A stretch of DNA of 64,000 bases from assembly GCA_008360955.1 (NCBI GenBank), contig LUCM01000727.1, forward strand, positions 213,461-277,460, in the 5' to 3' direction. Shown in pieces: positions 40,735 through 51,375 of this stretch; position 1 is the stretch's first letter, and each line of letters starts with the position of its first letter. Made by a program: the position numbers and the translations under genes. The stretch comes from Fasciolopsis buskii. Lineage: Eukaryota; Platyhelminthes; Trematoda; Plagiorchiida; Fasciolidae. The notes beneath the pieces were generated by a model that saw only the letters and a list, made by a program, of their open reading frames with translations, did no database searches and had not been told where the DNA came from.

Positions 40735-42662
40735 CTGTCAGTTGAGAAAAACTGTTCCCATCTGTTTTTCATCATAGTGTAGTATCTACTGGTTTGCTGC
40801 GTTATTATACATAAAAGGGCTTTTCGGTGTTCACCACAGCACTAGGAAGACATGACATTATGTTACTACTCTCCATTTGTTTAAAATGACACGTAATAGT
40901 AAGTGCTTGTTGGTGATTTGTTGACAAACAAAAACCACGCCCACCGTAATAAGCAACATCGTTGCAGGGTGTTTGCTCTCTCCGCTAGTCTATTCTGCTT
41001 CTCTTCCGTAATTCCCATTCTCTTTCCCTGCCATCAGTGTGTGGCTCATGATTTGTGAACTATAATCCGAGCTTCATTTGATACCAACGTGAGAGCAAAA
41101 AACCAAAGTACATTTTTGTCAGTCAGTCCGTGAAAGTGTAAAATATTAAGTTCAAACAACAAGTCGTGTAAACAAGTGCACTGCCTAGCTGGACCGGTAT
41201 TTGCAAAACCTGATCGTGCCTATTGGAATTAATATTGTTTGTTTGAATAAACAGGAGAGTGATTCCAATTTATTCATTAAATCTCTTTCCATTTTACAAT
41301 AAAAATTAAGTATCGCAAGAAATGAGTTTTCTTAAAATGGTCTGAAAAATCCCATTTTAATTTGTACTTTTACCTATTGCTAATCAAGGCAACTAATTCA
41401 CAGGCTTTCCGGAGAACAATCAGTTGTCCCTAAGTGACAAGCAAGATTGCAGCCGAGTGGCTGTAGGTAACCACTTCACAAAGTTGAGGGTTTCAATAGG
41501 CTGGCGGCTGGGCACCTGAACAGTGTACTCAGACGAGAGATCAATCAGATCGTTTCCACCATAATGGAAATGCCGACATAACTAGCAAGGGTTCTTTGTA
41601 CTGAGTCAGGGCTAAAGAAAATCCCGTCATCAAATAACGAGCTAACAAGAAAAGAAAAACAAAGCGGCAAAAGGATGTTATGTAATGAACTTTTCTTAAA
41701 CTGGTAGTGAGTGACCGTCAACAAAAATAAAATTTCGTCTTGTGCTAGAAAACTCGTTCGAGGCAGAATATTACGGTTAGATCTCGGCGCATGATATTTT
41801 CATTCACAAGCGCTATTTAATTAGAAAAAAGTAACTTTATCAAGTTGTCAAAGAAAATATTATTTAAAGAATTTGTCAATTTGTCAACTATATGGTAGTG
41901 AAACACTGATAATCTCGTTCCGAAGTGTGCTCCCCGTGTCAAGGCTCATCACAGTTGAGTTTTCTCAACCAAGTGCACATAACCTTGAAAATCATTAACG
42001 TCTGGGTGTTTTATCTTATGCTAATGTTCACTAAAATTTTGAGAGCCTGTCTGGCTTGCGTAATAACTAAAAGTTTCGAGTTAGATTCCTTTGTTCTGAT
42101 TTACGTTCCAGTTCAGGCTCGGCCGATTCGAATTGCCGATGAATCCCAACAACTGACCGATACTTCCAGATTTTCGTTTTGTTATTCTGAATGTTAACAA
42201 TGCGAGGTTAGCAATGTCCTACACATTCACTGTTGTTATCGCTCGAATCCCACGCGGCTCCTCAATCGTTCTGATTTTAACTGTTTTAGTGGATTATTTT
42301 GCTGCTTGTACGACGCTGTATGAGTAGGCTGTATGAAAACTAATTGTCCGCGTATAACTCTATTTTTGAGCGGATGCAATGTGGATTGATTTGAATATGC
42401 TAGCTAGTCGTCTTCCCAACAAGCAGGCATGAGTGTTTTTTCTGTACTTGGTGCTCTAACTGGCGATTAAATTTACGGCAAACGTTTAGAGTCCTTGTTT
42501 CAAGCGCTTGATTATTTCACTCTAAACATTGCCTTTTAATCGGAACTTGTTATGTTAATTTTGGCTGAAATTTCCAATACCTCGTGATTCACTCAAACAA
42601 TACTCTTGAAACCCTAGGCAATCGAACAGATTAGCGTTCAACACCGCAGCGCTTACTTTCAG

Positions 42663-42766
42663 GAGGACATGGAGTTAACCGTGAAATTTTTTGTAGTGCG
42701 TTACAAAATACAGAACTGGAACTGCAATGTCATCAATTTGATGACACCGCCGTATTCACTAGTAAG
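42663..42766 (+). CDS. putative internal exon 1 of a plus-strand gene
   Basis: The acceptor gcgcttactttcag is followed by 34 complete codons plus AG, then donor GTGAAA. The translation begins EDMELTVKFFVVRYKIQNW and ends NLMTPPYSLV. It leaves two bases (AG) of a split codon, which combine with the single T at the start of the exon candidate at 43558 to make Ser. This phase agreement with the next two candidates is the main support. No domain was recognised. Confidence 0.38.
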
Positions 42767-43557
42767 GTGAAACTAAACGACATCGAGTGATTTTTGATAT
42801 TTTATTGATTATTCCCTAGGAATTGTAAATTAGATAAAATAGGGACTGGTGAAACACAATGACGGAGAATTCTGTCATTCGTGTGAATTATGCTTGATTG
42901 GAAATGAGTTCAGGATATCGAATGTACCTACATCTTGACTGGAAGTCTGATGCTCAATGCGCGTGTTTTGGGTAGACTTCTGTTACCAATTTATTATGCA
43001 ATCAGGGAGTGTTGTAAGTGAATGACTAGAACTTGCACCCAGCGAGGATACCATCAAAGCATAAGTGAACCGATAATCTGCCGAATAAGCTTGTCATGAA
43101 CGTAAACCCATCGCTGAGGTTTCCTGGAGCTTTCTTTTACTCCGATACTGGGCGTACATGTCAGTGGTTTTCAGGCAAACGCTAATCCCATATTAAATCG
43201 AACGGTTATTATCGGAAGCAGTATATTCTTGGACTTCAAAGCCGGAAGTTCTACGATTTGGAGGCTTAGTCGTCAATCCATGGCTCTGGTCAACTGAATC
43301 GATCACCGTACTGTGGAATTGACCAGAGCGATCAGTGAGACTCTACAATGTGAAGAGGTGATGGATTATTCATTTGCTTCATGACAGATAAGCGCGTTCA
43401 AAACAGATGGCGTAAGGTGATCAAAAAGAATATAAAAAATGGAAGGCTGATTTTCATCAACCAGAGGAAAGATTCCTTTCCTTACTTTTATCGACTAGTA
43501 TATCACGGTTTCAAATTTCGTAACCAATGCTCTACTCACTCAAGCTACATCATTCAG

Positions 43558-43603
43558 TCTTCTACGAAAATTAGAGGGGACTAGTGATGATAAACTAATA
43601 AAG
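43558..43603 (+). CDS. putative 46-base exon 2 of the same gene
   Basis: It lies between an acceptor (caagctacatcattcag) and a perfect donor (AAG/GTAAGT). One base completes the previous codon, then come 15 codons (LLRKLEGTSDDKLIK) ending in phase 0. The following intron is only 67 bases (43604-43670) and ends in a long T tract before the AG. The next exon candidate also starts in phase 0. Confidence 0.42.
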
Positions 43604-43670
43604 GTAAGTCAGAAAAGAACTTTGATTTAAAATGGGCTCAAAAGCAGAACCCCTATTTTTTTTGCAACAG

Positions 43671-43865
43671 CTGTCCTTAACAATTCACATCCGTGAAAAT
43701 GGTGTTCGTAAATCTCGCCGACTTGAATCAGAAATTCATGCACGTCCTGTTCTCACCGATTCAACTGTGAGATTTTACGTGTCTACCAATGTTACGAACA
43801 AACCACCTACATCTGTCTTTCGAACACTCCCTACCCTGACCGCCGGGCTTCGAAATCTATTTTAG
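43671..43865 (+). CDS. putative exon 3, ends in TAG at a donor site
   Basis: A strong acceptor (ctattttttttgcaacag) precedes 64 open codons. They are basic at first (LSLTIHIRENGVRKSRRLES) and end TLPTLTAGLRNLF. The last codon is an in-frame TAG immediately followed by GTAAGC, a consensus donor. Either this is the last exon and the donor is a coincidence, or the reading is interrupted by a nonsense change or sequence error in what was an internal exon. An alternative frame over the last 47 codons is Cys-rich and would also end at that donor. No family was recognised. Confidence 0.4.
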   Translation: MSLTIHIRENGVRKSRRLESEIHARPVLTDSTVRFYVSTNVTNKPPTSVFRTLPTLTAGLRNLF

Positions 43866-44146
43866 GTAAGCATAGATATGAAATATGGACCACAGAATAT
43901 AATTCGTACGTATGCAACCGTTGTAGAATTTACGCAAAATGGGTGTTTAACAGTGGGAAAACAGAACAAATATCCTATTGGAGTCATTCTAGCTTTGATT
44001 GTCAGATTGTAACAATGCATCTCCCGCGCTATTTTGTTAAGAACAATTGACATGATTTGGTGTTCATTTGGGGATGTTCGATGATGTAACTCATTCGCTT
44101 AAAAGTCATCCATCTTCACTACTTACTGGAATTCTTTCGTCCTTAG

Positions 44147-44344
44147 GCAGAAGTGATGCAGCCATATTTGACCCAGATTAGTCTTATTATCACGCGTACT
44201 CGATCAACATCATGGAAAACACTGAAACACTTTGAAATACGTCAGGCCATTCACTCAGTCAAAAGGATGGCATATGATGACAGAGCCGACTGGAAAGTTT
44301 CATCTGGTGGACTAAGCGAAGCGCTGCAAGATAAATGCGGTTTG
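44147..44344 (+). CDS. putative exon 4, unknown protein
   Basis: The acceptor ggaattctttcgtccttag is followed by 66 codons open in phase 0, ending at donor TTG/GTGAGC. The residues are protein-like (AEVMQPYLTQISLIITRTRS at the start, ADWKVSSGGLSEALQDKCGL at the end). The intron from the preceding candidate would be 281 bases. The phase fits exon 3 only if the TAG there is not read as a stop. No recognised domain. Confidence 0.38.
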
Positions 44345-47159
44345 GTGAGCTTGAATTTTGTACTAATTAGTTGTTTAAGGTCAAGGATTATAACTATGTA
44401 TTCCCGAAGAATATATACCAGTGTATGCGAAACCTTGTCGGCAAACCGCTGAGTAATGCTGAACTCACAAGTCCTCTCTAACGTTGATGCTCTCAATTTC
44501 CCCAAGATGTTTGAACCAGTCACTTACAAAAACGATCATCAAGAATCCTCGTGATCAAAAATGCTAGCAATACACGTCCTTATGACCTATATCTGTGGGG
44601 ATTTCCGCACATTTTGTACCTGTGTCCTACCCTAACCCCAAATTCCGTTCGGATAAGGGGACACCGAAATAGAATTCAATAAATGAAAGAAAATAAGTTG
44701 ATATTTATTCAGTCAGATACAGGTTCAAGTGTATTGGTCGTAGAGTAAGTAGACTAATTTAACAGAATGAGCACCGTTTCCGTTGATGAACATTAAGTGA
44801 GATCGGGCAACTTGCCGAAATGAAATGCATTCACGGAAAAAATAATTCGAAACTCCTACAGGCTATTTTTCTCCGTAGCACGATATCGGAAAGTTCATAC
44901 GAAAAATTAAATGCAGTAGGCGTTTGGTCATTTGACCCAAGAATCCCGGCAAAGGTTTACGAAAGTACAGTTATACTGGGGTCAATTATTTTGCGTGTAC
45001 AATCTCGCGCACCATAAATATACTTTGCAGATAGGAAAAAATCGTGATGCCGACAGAATGCAATTTACAGCCTGCTGATTGCGTTGCAGAATTTGACCGA
45101 TTAGCTTCGCTAAATTTACAGCAAATTATGATAACATTTATTTAACTGATATTGAATTACTTTCTACCGAAAGTCCCCTTCGAAAAGCTGTGGAGTACCC
45201 TGGGAATTCTTTTTTTTTTCGAAAATATCTTTGCTTCCAATCCCTATTGGAAACTCAAGTGGCCTTATATGCTTACTCCCAAAATATATTCAATCGGAAG
45301 ATGAAGGTGAAGGTTATAAGCAGATTAGGGTACAACAGTAGTATGCCCTTCAGGCCTCATAATAGCAGATATTCATCTGTCACTGACAGAAAACCAGTTA
45401 GCCGGTCACAATTTCTAATTACTTTTGCGCAAGTGCTACATGGGTGACACTTTGTTGTTTTCCACGGATGCGTGTCCTGTTTCATCATCTTTTCGGTTCT
45501 CAGTTTATCCATGTCTTGTGAAAAACTTTCAAACATTAATCTAGCACTCGTGGGCAATTCAAATACAAGGCGTCTAGACGGCACGTTTCAACAGACCATT
45601 AATCAAAAAAGCCAATTGAAACGGCCGTTCTCTTTAGCAGTTCTGCTCTTTTATTCCGGTTCCTTATAAGAGCAATTTTGAGGATTAGTTTTTCCTGCGT
45701 TCCGCATTGTCTTTAGTCCAGACCAATTACTGACGAAGAACTATTCAAGAAGAACCCTATACCCACTGATTTTGGTAAAAAGTTTAAGGGAAAGCAATCC
45801 ATCAGTTATTCTTTCCCTTTTATGCGTGATCGCATTGTTGATCAAATTCGACATAATTTCCGATCCGTCTCGAACCCGATTGTATATTTGGCAGACTGCA
45901 GTCGCATTTTCATTGTGTCAATAGTGTCAATCTCCACATTTTTGGTTCTCAGCTCACTTGGATTTGTGGCGACGTTAATTTAGGGCAGAAAGAAACAATA
46001 TTATCCTCCATAGGTTGTTCATCATGTTCTGACGCAAGAGGACAGCCGAACAAATTCGGGAGTTAATGAACAGTGACTGTTTTCGACGGGTCACTTGCTT
46101 TGTGATTAAACAACCACAGTGTAACTACGTTTCCTTAAAGCGCAGTCCAACAGTTTCCCATCGCTTACCCAAAAGTAGCAATTACAAACATTTCCAGTCA
46201 TCGTTTGGGCAAATTCAAACTCGTTATTAGCACACTGTGCATCGCCTATTTCGCCAGGTTTCTTTTCCTGTTACATAACTTAGATGAGGTAATACGCCTT
46301 ACATGGGTGACTGATAATAGTAAGCAAAATGTGTACATCTTACGAAAGTTGTTCTTCTTCCCTCTTGAAAGACTTGGCCCAAGGGACCCAGTGTTATGAA
46401 ACCGATACCTTTACAAATTTTACAGACCATAATTGTCGTTGAAAATAGGTTCACCAAATCTTTTATTAACTTTTAAAAGTTCTGAAACTGTACTAACTGA
46501 AGCTTGCAGATATATGCAAGCTGAAACGGTGCAAGAGCACGCGGTACGCACGTTTTAATCCAGCCAGAGCTTTTAATGTGTGCAAAACCAGACAGGACAA
46601 GCAGACAAAATAGCATTAATTATTTTTGAGGCCGCCTTGGGAGTTCCAGCATGCTATGGCATATTTGCCGAAGTAAGGAGAGTCGCTAAAAAGCTTTACA
46701 GTGAACTATTTCTGTAGTGTTTTGGGGAGCAGACGATCGCAACCTGTCTCGCTTGACAGAATTTTCAAATGTGTCACTGAAACTGTTGATAAAAAAACAG
46801 TGGAAGCTGATTTGTTTGACTACGAATCCAGGTGTCTTTTATTCAAAACTTTCTTCTGAAACTATCTTGTCCAAAAAGATGATTTTCGACTAAATGAAAA
46901 TGAGAAGGTACAGTTAATTAAAATGAAAAGTTTAAGTAAATGAAGCCAATGAAAGTGCAATCAGTTACTTACGAATGATCTGCGGATTTTAAATAAGCCC
47001 TTGAAATGCAATTGTTTCCAAGACCCTGAGCACCCTCACAGTTTTACGAAGAATACAGCATTTTTGCATTTATATTGGATTTTCAAATATAACAATTTTG
47101 TACTCTGGTTCATTTATATCACTAAAATTTGCAGCAGTTATAGCTGATAATTAGATCAC
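44345..47159. other. intron-like stretch, nothing recognised
   Basis: AT-rich with open frames under 100 codons on both strands and no domain. An AATAAA at about 44678 could serve the exon candidates to the left if the gene ends at the TAG at 43863-43865. Confidence 0.35.
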
Positions 47160-47314
47160 TTTGAGAAAACAAAAGTTGGCGAACAGGCTCGTTTTCAGTG
47201 AGTCGCACTCATGCCATTACATTACTATATATATCTTGACAAAATATTTTCCCTATAGGAAGGATTGGATTAGTGATTTACAAATATGTGTGGGGAAGCG
47301 ATTTGTGATGTTAA
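47160..47314 (-). repeat. terminal repeat of Penelope-like element, 3' end
   Basis: Read on the minus strand, this segment covers the last codons of the retroelement reading frame (from about NRFPTHICKS to the stop at 47253) and the short 3' untranslated part up to tgagaaaac. An inverted copy lies at 48596-48752. By eye the two agree at roughly nine bases in ten, with one small gap. Confidence 0.85.
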
Positions 47315-48593
47315 TTGTTTTGTTGTCTAGGGTTTGCATTGGGACGGGAAGTTGAAGCGCAACCACAAATTGTTTTTGAGAACAAAGTAGAGGATTGTGA
47401 AGACGGATTGCGACAGCTTCCGCAGTGCTCAAGAGGCGATACTTTGCCAACCTGGATTGTTGACCACTGACCTTATACAGGGTCCGGAAAGTTTGCGTCA
47501 AATTCACGGTGTGATTAATCTGTGCTAGATGTGAAACAACTGCGCTATTAAGTGACTTAATTGTTCCAGTACCTAACCATGCCGGGTGGTGCTCACGGAT
47601 GCGTTCAGACAAGCGCCTGGTCGTGCGGCCGATGTACATTGTCCCACAGGAACATGTGAATGAATAGATACAAAACGAGGCTGCAGAATCAGGGACTTTG
47701 TCTTTCAACCATAATGACACTACGGGGCGGGATTTGAACAGGATACGAAGCTTGGCTGCGTAGAATGTCTTATTGATAGCACTAGTCAGTCTTCGTGGTG
47801 CTATCTCTGCTAGCGTGTCACCTTTGAATGGCAGAGATATGTATACTGGCTTTCTCTCCACCGTCGCCCTCCTAGGAACTTCCTGTTCTGTCTCCAACAT
47901 CTTGTCGATTNTGACCGTCTGCAGTTCAGATTCAAGAGTATCTTCTGCACGTATTCTTTTGTCCTGGCAATCAGACATCTAATTAAGTTCCTCTTCACAT
48001 TAAGAGGTACAAAGCTGTGGAAGTTGATGTACTGCCCATTCCATGTGGCTTTCCTGTGTACTGATCGTCGAATTGAGCCGTCTTCTCGACGACTTAGTCG
48101 TACATCTAAGAAAGCTATTTCACTGTTCAGCTCCATCTCTGTTGTGAATTTCACATTTGCGTGGGGCGAGTTGAACATATTCAACAGTTGCTTAGTTTTC
48201 GTCGAGGGGTTGAGTACACAGAAGATGTCATCCACATAACGTTTGTATAGGCAGAGCGATTGTATTGACGACTCGAGTGGTCCACGTTTCAGCTTTGCCA
48301 TGAAAATGTCAGCTAGTAGCGGACCGAGTGGGGATCCCATCGCTACGCCGTCCTTTTGACGGTAAATTTGATTATTGAATTTAAATTGGACGTTGTAGGT
48401 ACAAAAGAACAATAGTTGTTTCAAGTCTGCTATCGGAACACTTGTCGCTAAGCCATTGTTCTCGATGTAGTCACAGAGGTATTCGATTGTCTCCGTGATC
48501 GGAACGTTGGTAAAAAGGGCGGTGACGTCTAAAGAAAGCATCCTTTGTCCCTTCATATTTAGTTCTTTCACGGAATCGATAAGCTCAAATGTG
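47253..48593 (-). pseudogene. 5'-truncated Penelope-like retroelement RT/GIY-YIG
   Basis: This is a reverse transcriptase joined to a GIY-YIG endonuclease, the domain pair that defines endonuclease-bearing Penelope-like elements. The RT part (48593 down to about 47958) begins at DTFELIDSVKELNMKG. It then shows motif A SLDVTALFTNVPI (Asp near 48529), motif B DGVAMGSPLGPLLADIF, and the catalytic YVDD box (codons at 48227-48238). A following FLDVRL region is also present. The endonuclease follows with the Cys-bearing GIY-YIG signature (CIYSFTCSCGTMYIGRTTRR, then ERIREHHPAW, about 47672-47580) and ends at the stop at 47253. The RT amino-terminal motifs are missing: homology stops abruptly at 48593, where an inverted copy of the element's 3' end begins. 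The frame shifts by one base near 47957-47960, within an A4 run of the coding strand, and one undetermined base sits at 47911. The family copies itself by target-primed reverse transcription, but this copy cannot encode an intact protein. Confidence 0.93.
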
Positions 48594-48595
48594 TC

Positions 48596-48752
48596 TTAAC
48601 ACCACAAATCGCTTCCCCACTCATATTTGTATATGACTAGTCCAATCCTACCTATAGTGAAAATATTCTGTCAAGATATTTATATAGTTATGTAATGGCA
48701 TGAGTACGAATCACTCAAAACGAGCTTGTTCGCCAACTTGTGTTTTCTCAAA
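48596..48752 (+). repeat. inverted copy of the Penelope-like 3' terminus
   Basis: Plus-strand sequence from ttaacaccacaaatcgc to gttttctcaa matches the reverse complement of 47160-47314, with scattered substitutions and a few-base indel in the TA-rich middle. It directly abuts the truncated RT. Confidence 0.87.
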
Positions 48753-49404
48753 TCAAATTTTTCACCCATGCGCGCTTACATTACTTAATAATAACAGACC
48801 CTTTCATCAGTTGGTTATCTGGTCACAATAACATAGACATAACTTAGTGCAAGAAAATATTTTTTGCGATCAGGAATATCTGACAATAACCTTACGGGAA
48901 ATAATGTAATTCACGGCATACCTGTAAGATATAATTCCGAAGAGATCAATCTGTGGTGTAAGTTGCTCCCTGTCTAATTTGAAAAAAACATCGTTTAAGC
49001 CATGATCTTAGACGCCTCAAATGTACTGGAGTTTTTGGCTGAAAGTTTGCACCGCTGTGGATGAGCATCACATGATCAAGATGATAGAATAGTAAACCGC
49101 CCTGTACGGCCTTAAGCTAGCATAAAAATGTTTACCAATAAGGCTCATGTTGATCATCTGCGAAATATCGAGACAAATAAAGATGTGGTTAACCTTTGAG
49201 TTAATTTGCTTCCGACGGCTTGAAATATTAATGATCCAACTGGAACTCACTGTCAAACATTATTCGTGCCTAGATATCCGGAAACATCTCCTATTCTAAT
49301 CTATTTCTTGCGCTGAATAAAAGAAATTTTGATCTAAAGGAATTAAAGAAAAAATTCACGGTTCTGTCAGTAGTATGGTCCACTTTGGCAACGTGGCACC
49401 CAGA
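48753..49404. other. non-coding stretch, nothing recognised
   Basis: AT-rich, with no open frame or repeat beyond chance. Confidence 0.4.
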
Positions 49405-49487
49405 TCAGTATCGTAATCCCTTCTGGATGTAGCAAATAGCTGTATCAAAACGTTGCAATGTCGTGTCCATATCACCTGTTTTCCTGG
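49405..49487 (-). CDS. candidate terminal exon, unknown protein
   Basis: On the minus strand a long pyrimidine tract (gttcttttttcttccttaccgagag) leads to an AG at 49488-49489. After two bases of a split codon, 26 codons (RKTGDMDTTLQRFDTAICYI, then QKGLRY) run to TGA at 49405-49407. It is phase-compatible with the candidate exon at 49672-49884 across a 184-base intron. No polyadenylation hexamer is evident close downstream. Function unknown. Confidence 0.28.
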
Positions 49488-49671
49488 CTCTCGGTAAGGA
49501 AGAAAAAAGAACGCCATGTGATTCAGAAATGTAGTAGCAGCAATTATTTAAACACATAACGCCTTCGCGGCGCCAATTTTCCGGGTTAATATAACACAAT
49601 GTTACGAGTCCGAAGGGAGTAAAACTGACTCGGTGTTCACGTCATGCATCACTGCATCACCTAGAACTTAC

Positions 49672-49884
49672 GAACTTTAATTGGTGCTCCAAAAATTAGA
49701 TCGAATGGTAGCTCACTCAGCACTGATGGTATCCTCAGCATTTCGTCTTTTGCAGTGTTCATAATGCTATTCCAGCTCCAGTTACTCTCAAACAGAAACG
49801 TGCTCAATGCGAGTGAGTCTCCGAACAGCCAAACAATTCCACAATTGTTCACAGACCCACCGCACATCGTGATCTGTTTTCGTT
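49672..49884 (-). CDS. candidate exon, unknown protein
   Basis: The minus-strand frame is open for over 70 codons, with a protein-like composition ending MLRIPSVLSELPFDLIFGAP and IKV. It terminates in donor GTAAGT (rc of 49666-49671). An acceptor-like ccttcaaacag sets the proposed start, but an earlier AG is possible. The end leaves one base, matching the two-base start of the candidate at 49405-49487. I do not recognise a family. The FDLIFGAP stretch distantly recalls the FDxxxGxP stretch of phosphoribosyltransferases such as orotate phosphoribosyltransferase, but the other landmarks of that fold are absent. Confidence 0.28.
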
Positions 49885-50209
49885 CTGTTTGAAGGACATC
49901 TTTCGGTTATTCTTCTCGACTGTCAAATAATTTTCGATTCTTCTTGCTGTAATTTTTTAAAGCAGTATTTATTCTTTGAACCACTTCTCGTCTTTAATCA
50001 ACTGCCTTGAGGCAGCCCGATTCAGTCTTTAGCCGGCCATCCCTCATATTTGTCCGCCGTTTCCTTTACAGTGTGGAGCCCATTTTAATGCCTGTTTGGA
50101 TATTAACCTAAATAATTTATTCCGTTCTGAGTGGATATAAGCACACTTCTCGAAAAACGGCATTCTTGGGAAACTAAAGTTAGCTTTTATCTGATATGTT
50201 TCTTATTGG
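49885..50209. other. non-coding stretch, nothing recognised
   Basis: AT-rich, with no supportable feature. The duplicated block begins near 50210. Confidence 0.4.
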
Positions 50210-50876
50210 TTAACAGCGAAAGTTTGTGCTGGAGTGGTTCCAATGAAAATAGGTGGTCTCCCTATTGAGGTTTCAGTCTGTGATTCACGCATAACTGTGG
50301 AGGCATTGTACCCAGTTAATCATACTCTTTGATGTAGGTTTACATCGCATCGAAAATATTTGTTTCTTAATTTCAGCCTCCACTTTTAAAGAGAGCTCAG
50401 TCGCTTCCGGAATCCTTATCTTCCAGAAAATATTTTTATAAACCCAGTCAAAGTTTTGGAACAACATTCCCTGAATATTTTTAACCTTGGACTGTGAGAG
50501 ACCGAAGTTTCTTGCCCTTAAATTGTGTATGCCCATGACATTAATGAACTGATGAGATAGAACGTTCTTTTTTGGCTTCTATCGTCCGGTAGAAACTGGC
50601 TTTTTGAGTTTGTGGCTGAAAGTGACTCGAACAGATCGGCCGGGATACTAGTGACTAGAACTCCATTTAAATCCGTTGAAACCGTAAAATGTCACCACAG
50701 TCCTTCACCCCAATGTAGCAAGGCAGAGGATGGCAGCTAACATGTTCGTGTTTAACAGTTAGTGCTCAAACATTTTTCTTGCCAGTCGGTAGTTATTCGA
50801 GGACATCAGTTGGAGCATGAAGCACTAGTTTTTACGCGAATGATACCTAGGTGGGTAACGGGGTGGCTTTTGAACG

Positions 50877-50881
<5 letters not shown>

Positions 50882-50913
<32 letters not shown>
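50882..50913. repeat. poly-T tract (left copy)
   Basis: Thirty-two T directly before the identical block. The matching tract in the right copy is at 52223-52257. Confidence 0.95.
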
Positions 50914-50914
<1 letters not shown>

Positions 50915-50937
50915 ATTGTAAAACTTGCCTTGAGAAA

Positions 50938-50960
50938 GACTACCCACGGTAGTCGAAACG
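50938..50960 (+). other. perfect hairpin followed by GAAACG
   Basis: GACTACC at 50938-50944 pairs fully with GGTAGTC at 50948-50954 around a CAC loop, followed directly by GAAACG. The same structure is at 52282-52304 in the duplicate. The arrangement resembles stem II and the GAAA strand of a hammerhead ribozyme, a motif reported in terminal repeats of Penelope-like elements. However, the preceding bases (cttgagaaa) do not match the required CUGANGA, so an active ribozyme is unlikely. Confidence 0.5.
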
Positions 50961-51037
50961 TTGGCGCATTACATCTACCAACAACGCTGTGTTATTAATA
51001 TTATATCATTCACAATCAAATTTACCAGTTCAATTTC

Positions 51038-51375
51038 NNNNNNNNNNNNNNNNNNNNNNNNNNNNNNNNNNNNNNNNNNNNNNNNNNNNNNNNNNNNNNN
51101 NNNNNNNNNNNNNNNNNNNNNNNNNNNNNNNNNNNNNNNNNNNNNNNNNNNNNNNNNNNNNNNNNNNNNNNNNNNNNNNNNNNNNNNNNNNNNNNNNNNN
51201 NNNNNNNNNNNNNNNNNNNNNNNNNNNNNNNNNNNNNNNNNNNNNNNNNNNNNNNNNNNNNNNNNNNNNNNNNNNNNNNNNNNNNNNNNNNNNNNNNNNN
51301 NNNNNNNNNNNNNNNNNNNNNNNNNNNNNNNNNNNNNNNNNNNNNNNNNNNNNNNNNNNNNNNNNNNNNNNNNNN
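51038..51375. other. assembly gap (338 N)
   Basis: Undetermined bases only. Reading frames drawn across it are meaningless. Confidence 1.

Larger units (their letters stand above)
37834..42662. other. intron-like or intergenic stretch
   Basis: The stretch contains the GATA-rich repeat block (38120-38395) and one weak minus-strand exon candidate (40674-40734). If the minus-strand Ig gene and the plus-strand exons beginning at 42.66 kb are both real, the two genes diverge from somewhere in or near this stretch. No promoter motif could be defended. Confidence 0.35.
47160..48752 (-). mobile_element. Penelope-like element copy with inverted termini
   Basis: The whole unit is a truncated RT/GIY-YIG body flanked by inverted repeats of about 155 bases (47160-47314 and 48596-48752). 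Penelope-like elements are known for terminal repeats in direct or inverted orientation and for 5' truncation. The outer ends both read ttgagaaaac/gttttctcaa. I see no convincing target-site duplication outside them. It sits on the strand opposite to the plus-strand exon candidates on either side, as expected for an intronic or intergenic insertion. Confidence 0.88.
50210..51037. repeat. left copy of sequence duplicated across the gap
   Basis: This block reappears at 51376-52381. The last 124 bases (50914-51037) are identical to 52258-52381. The rest corresponds base for base, except that the right copy carries many one-base insertions, deletions and substitutions. The left copy is the cleaner version: its minus frame is open at 50285-50536, while the right copy's is broken. 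Confidence 0.85.
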
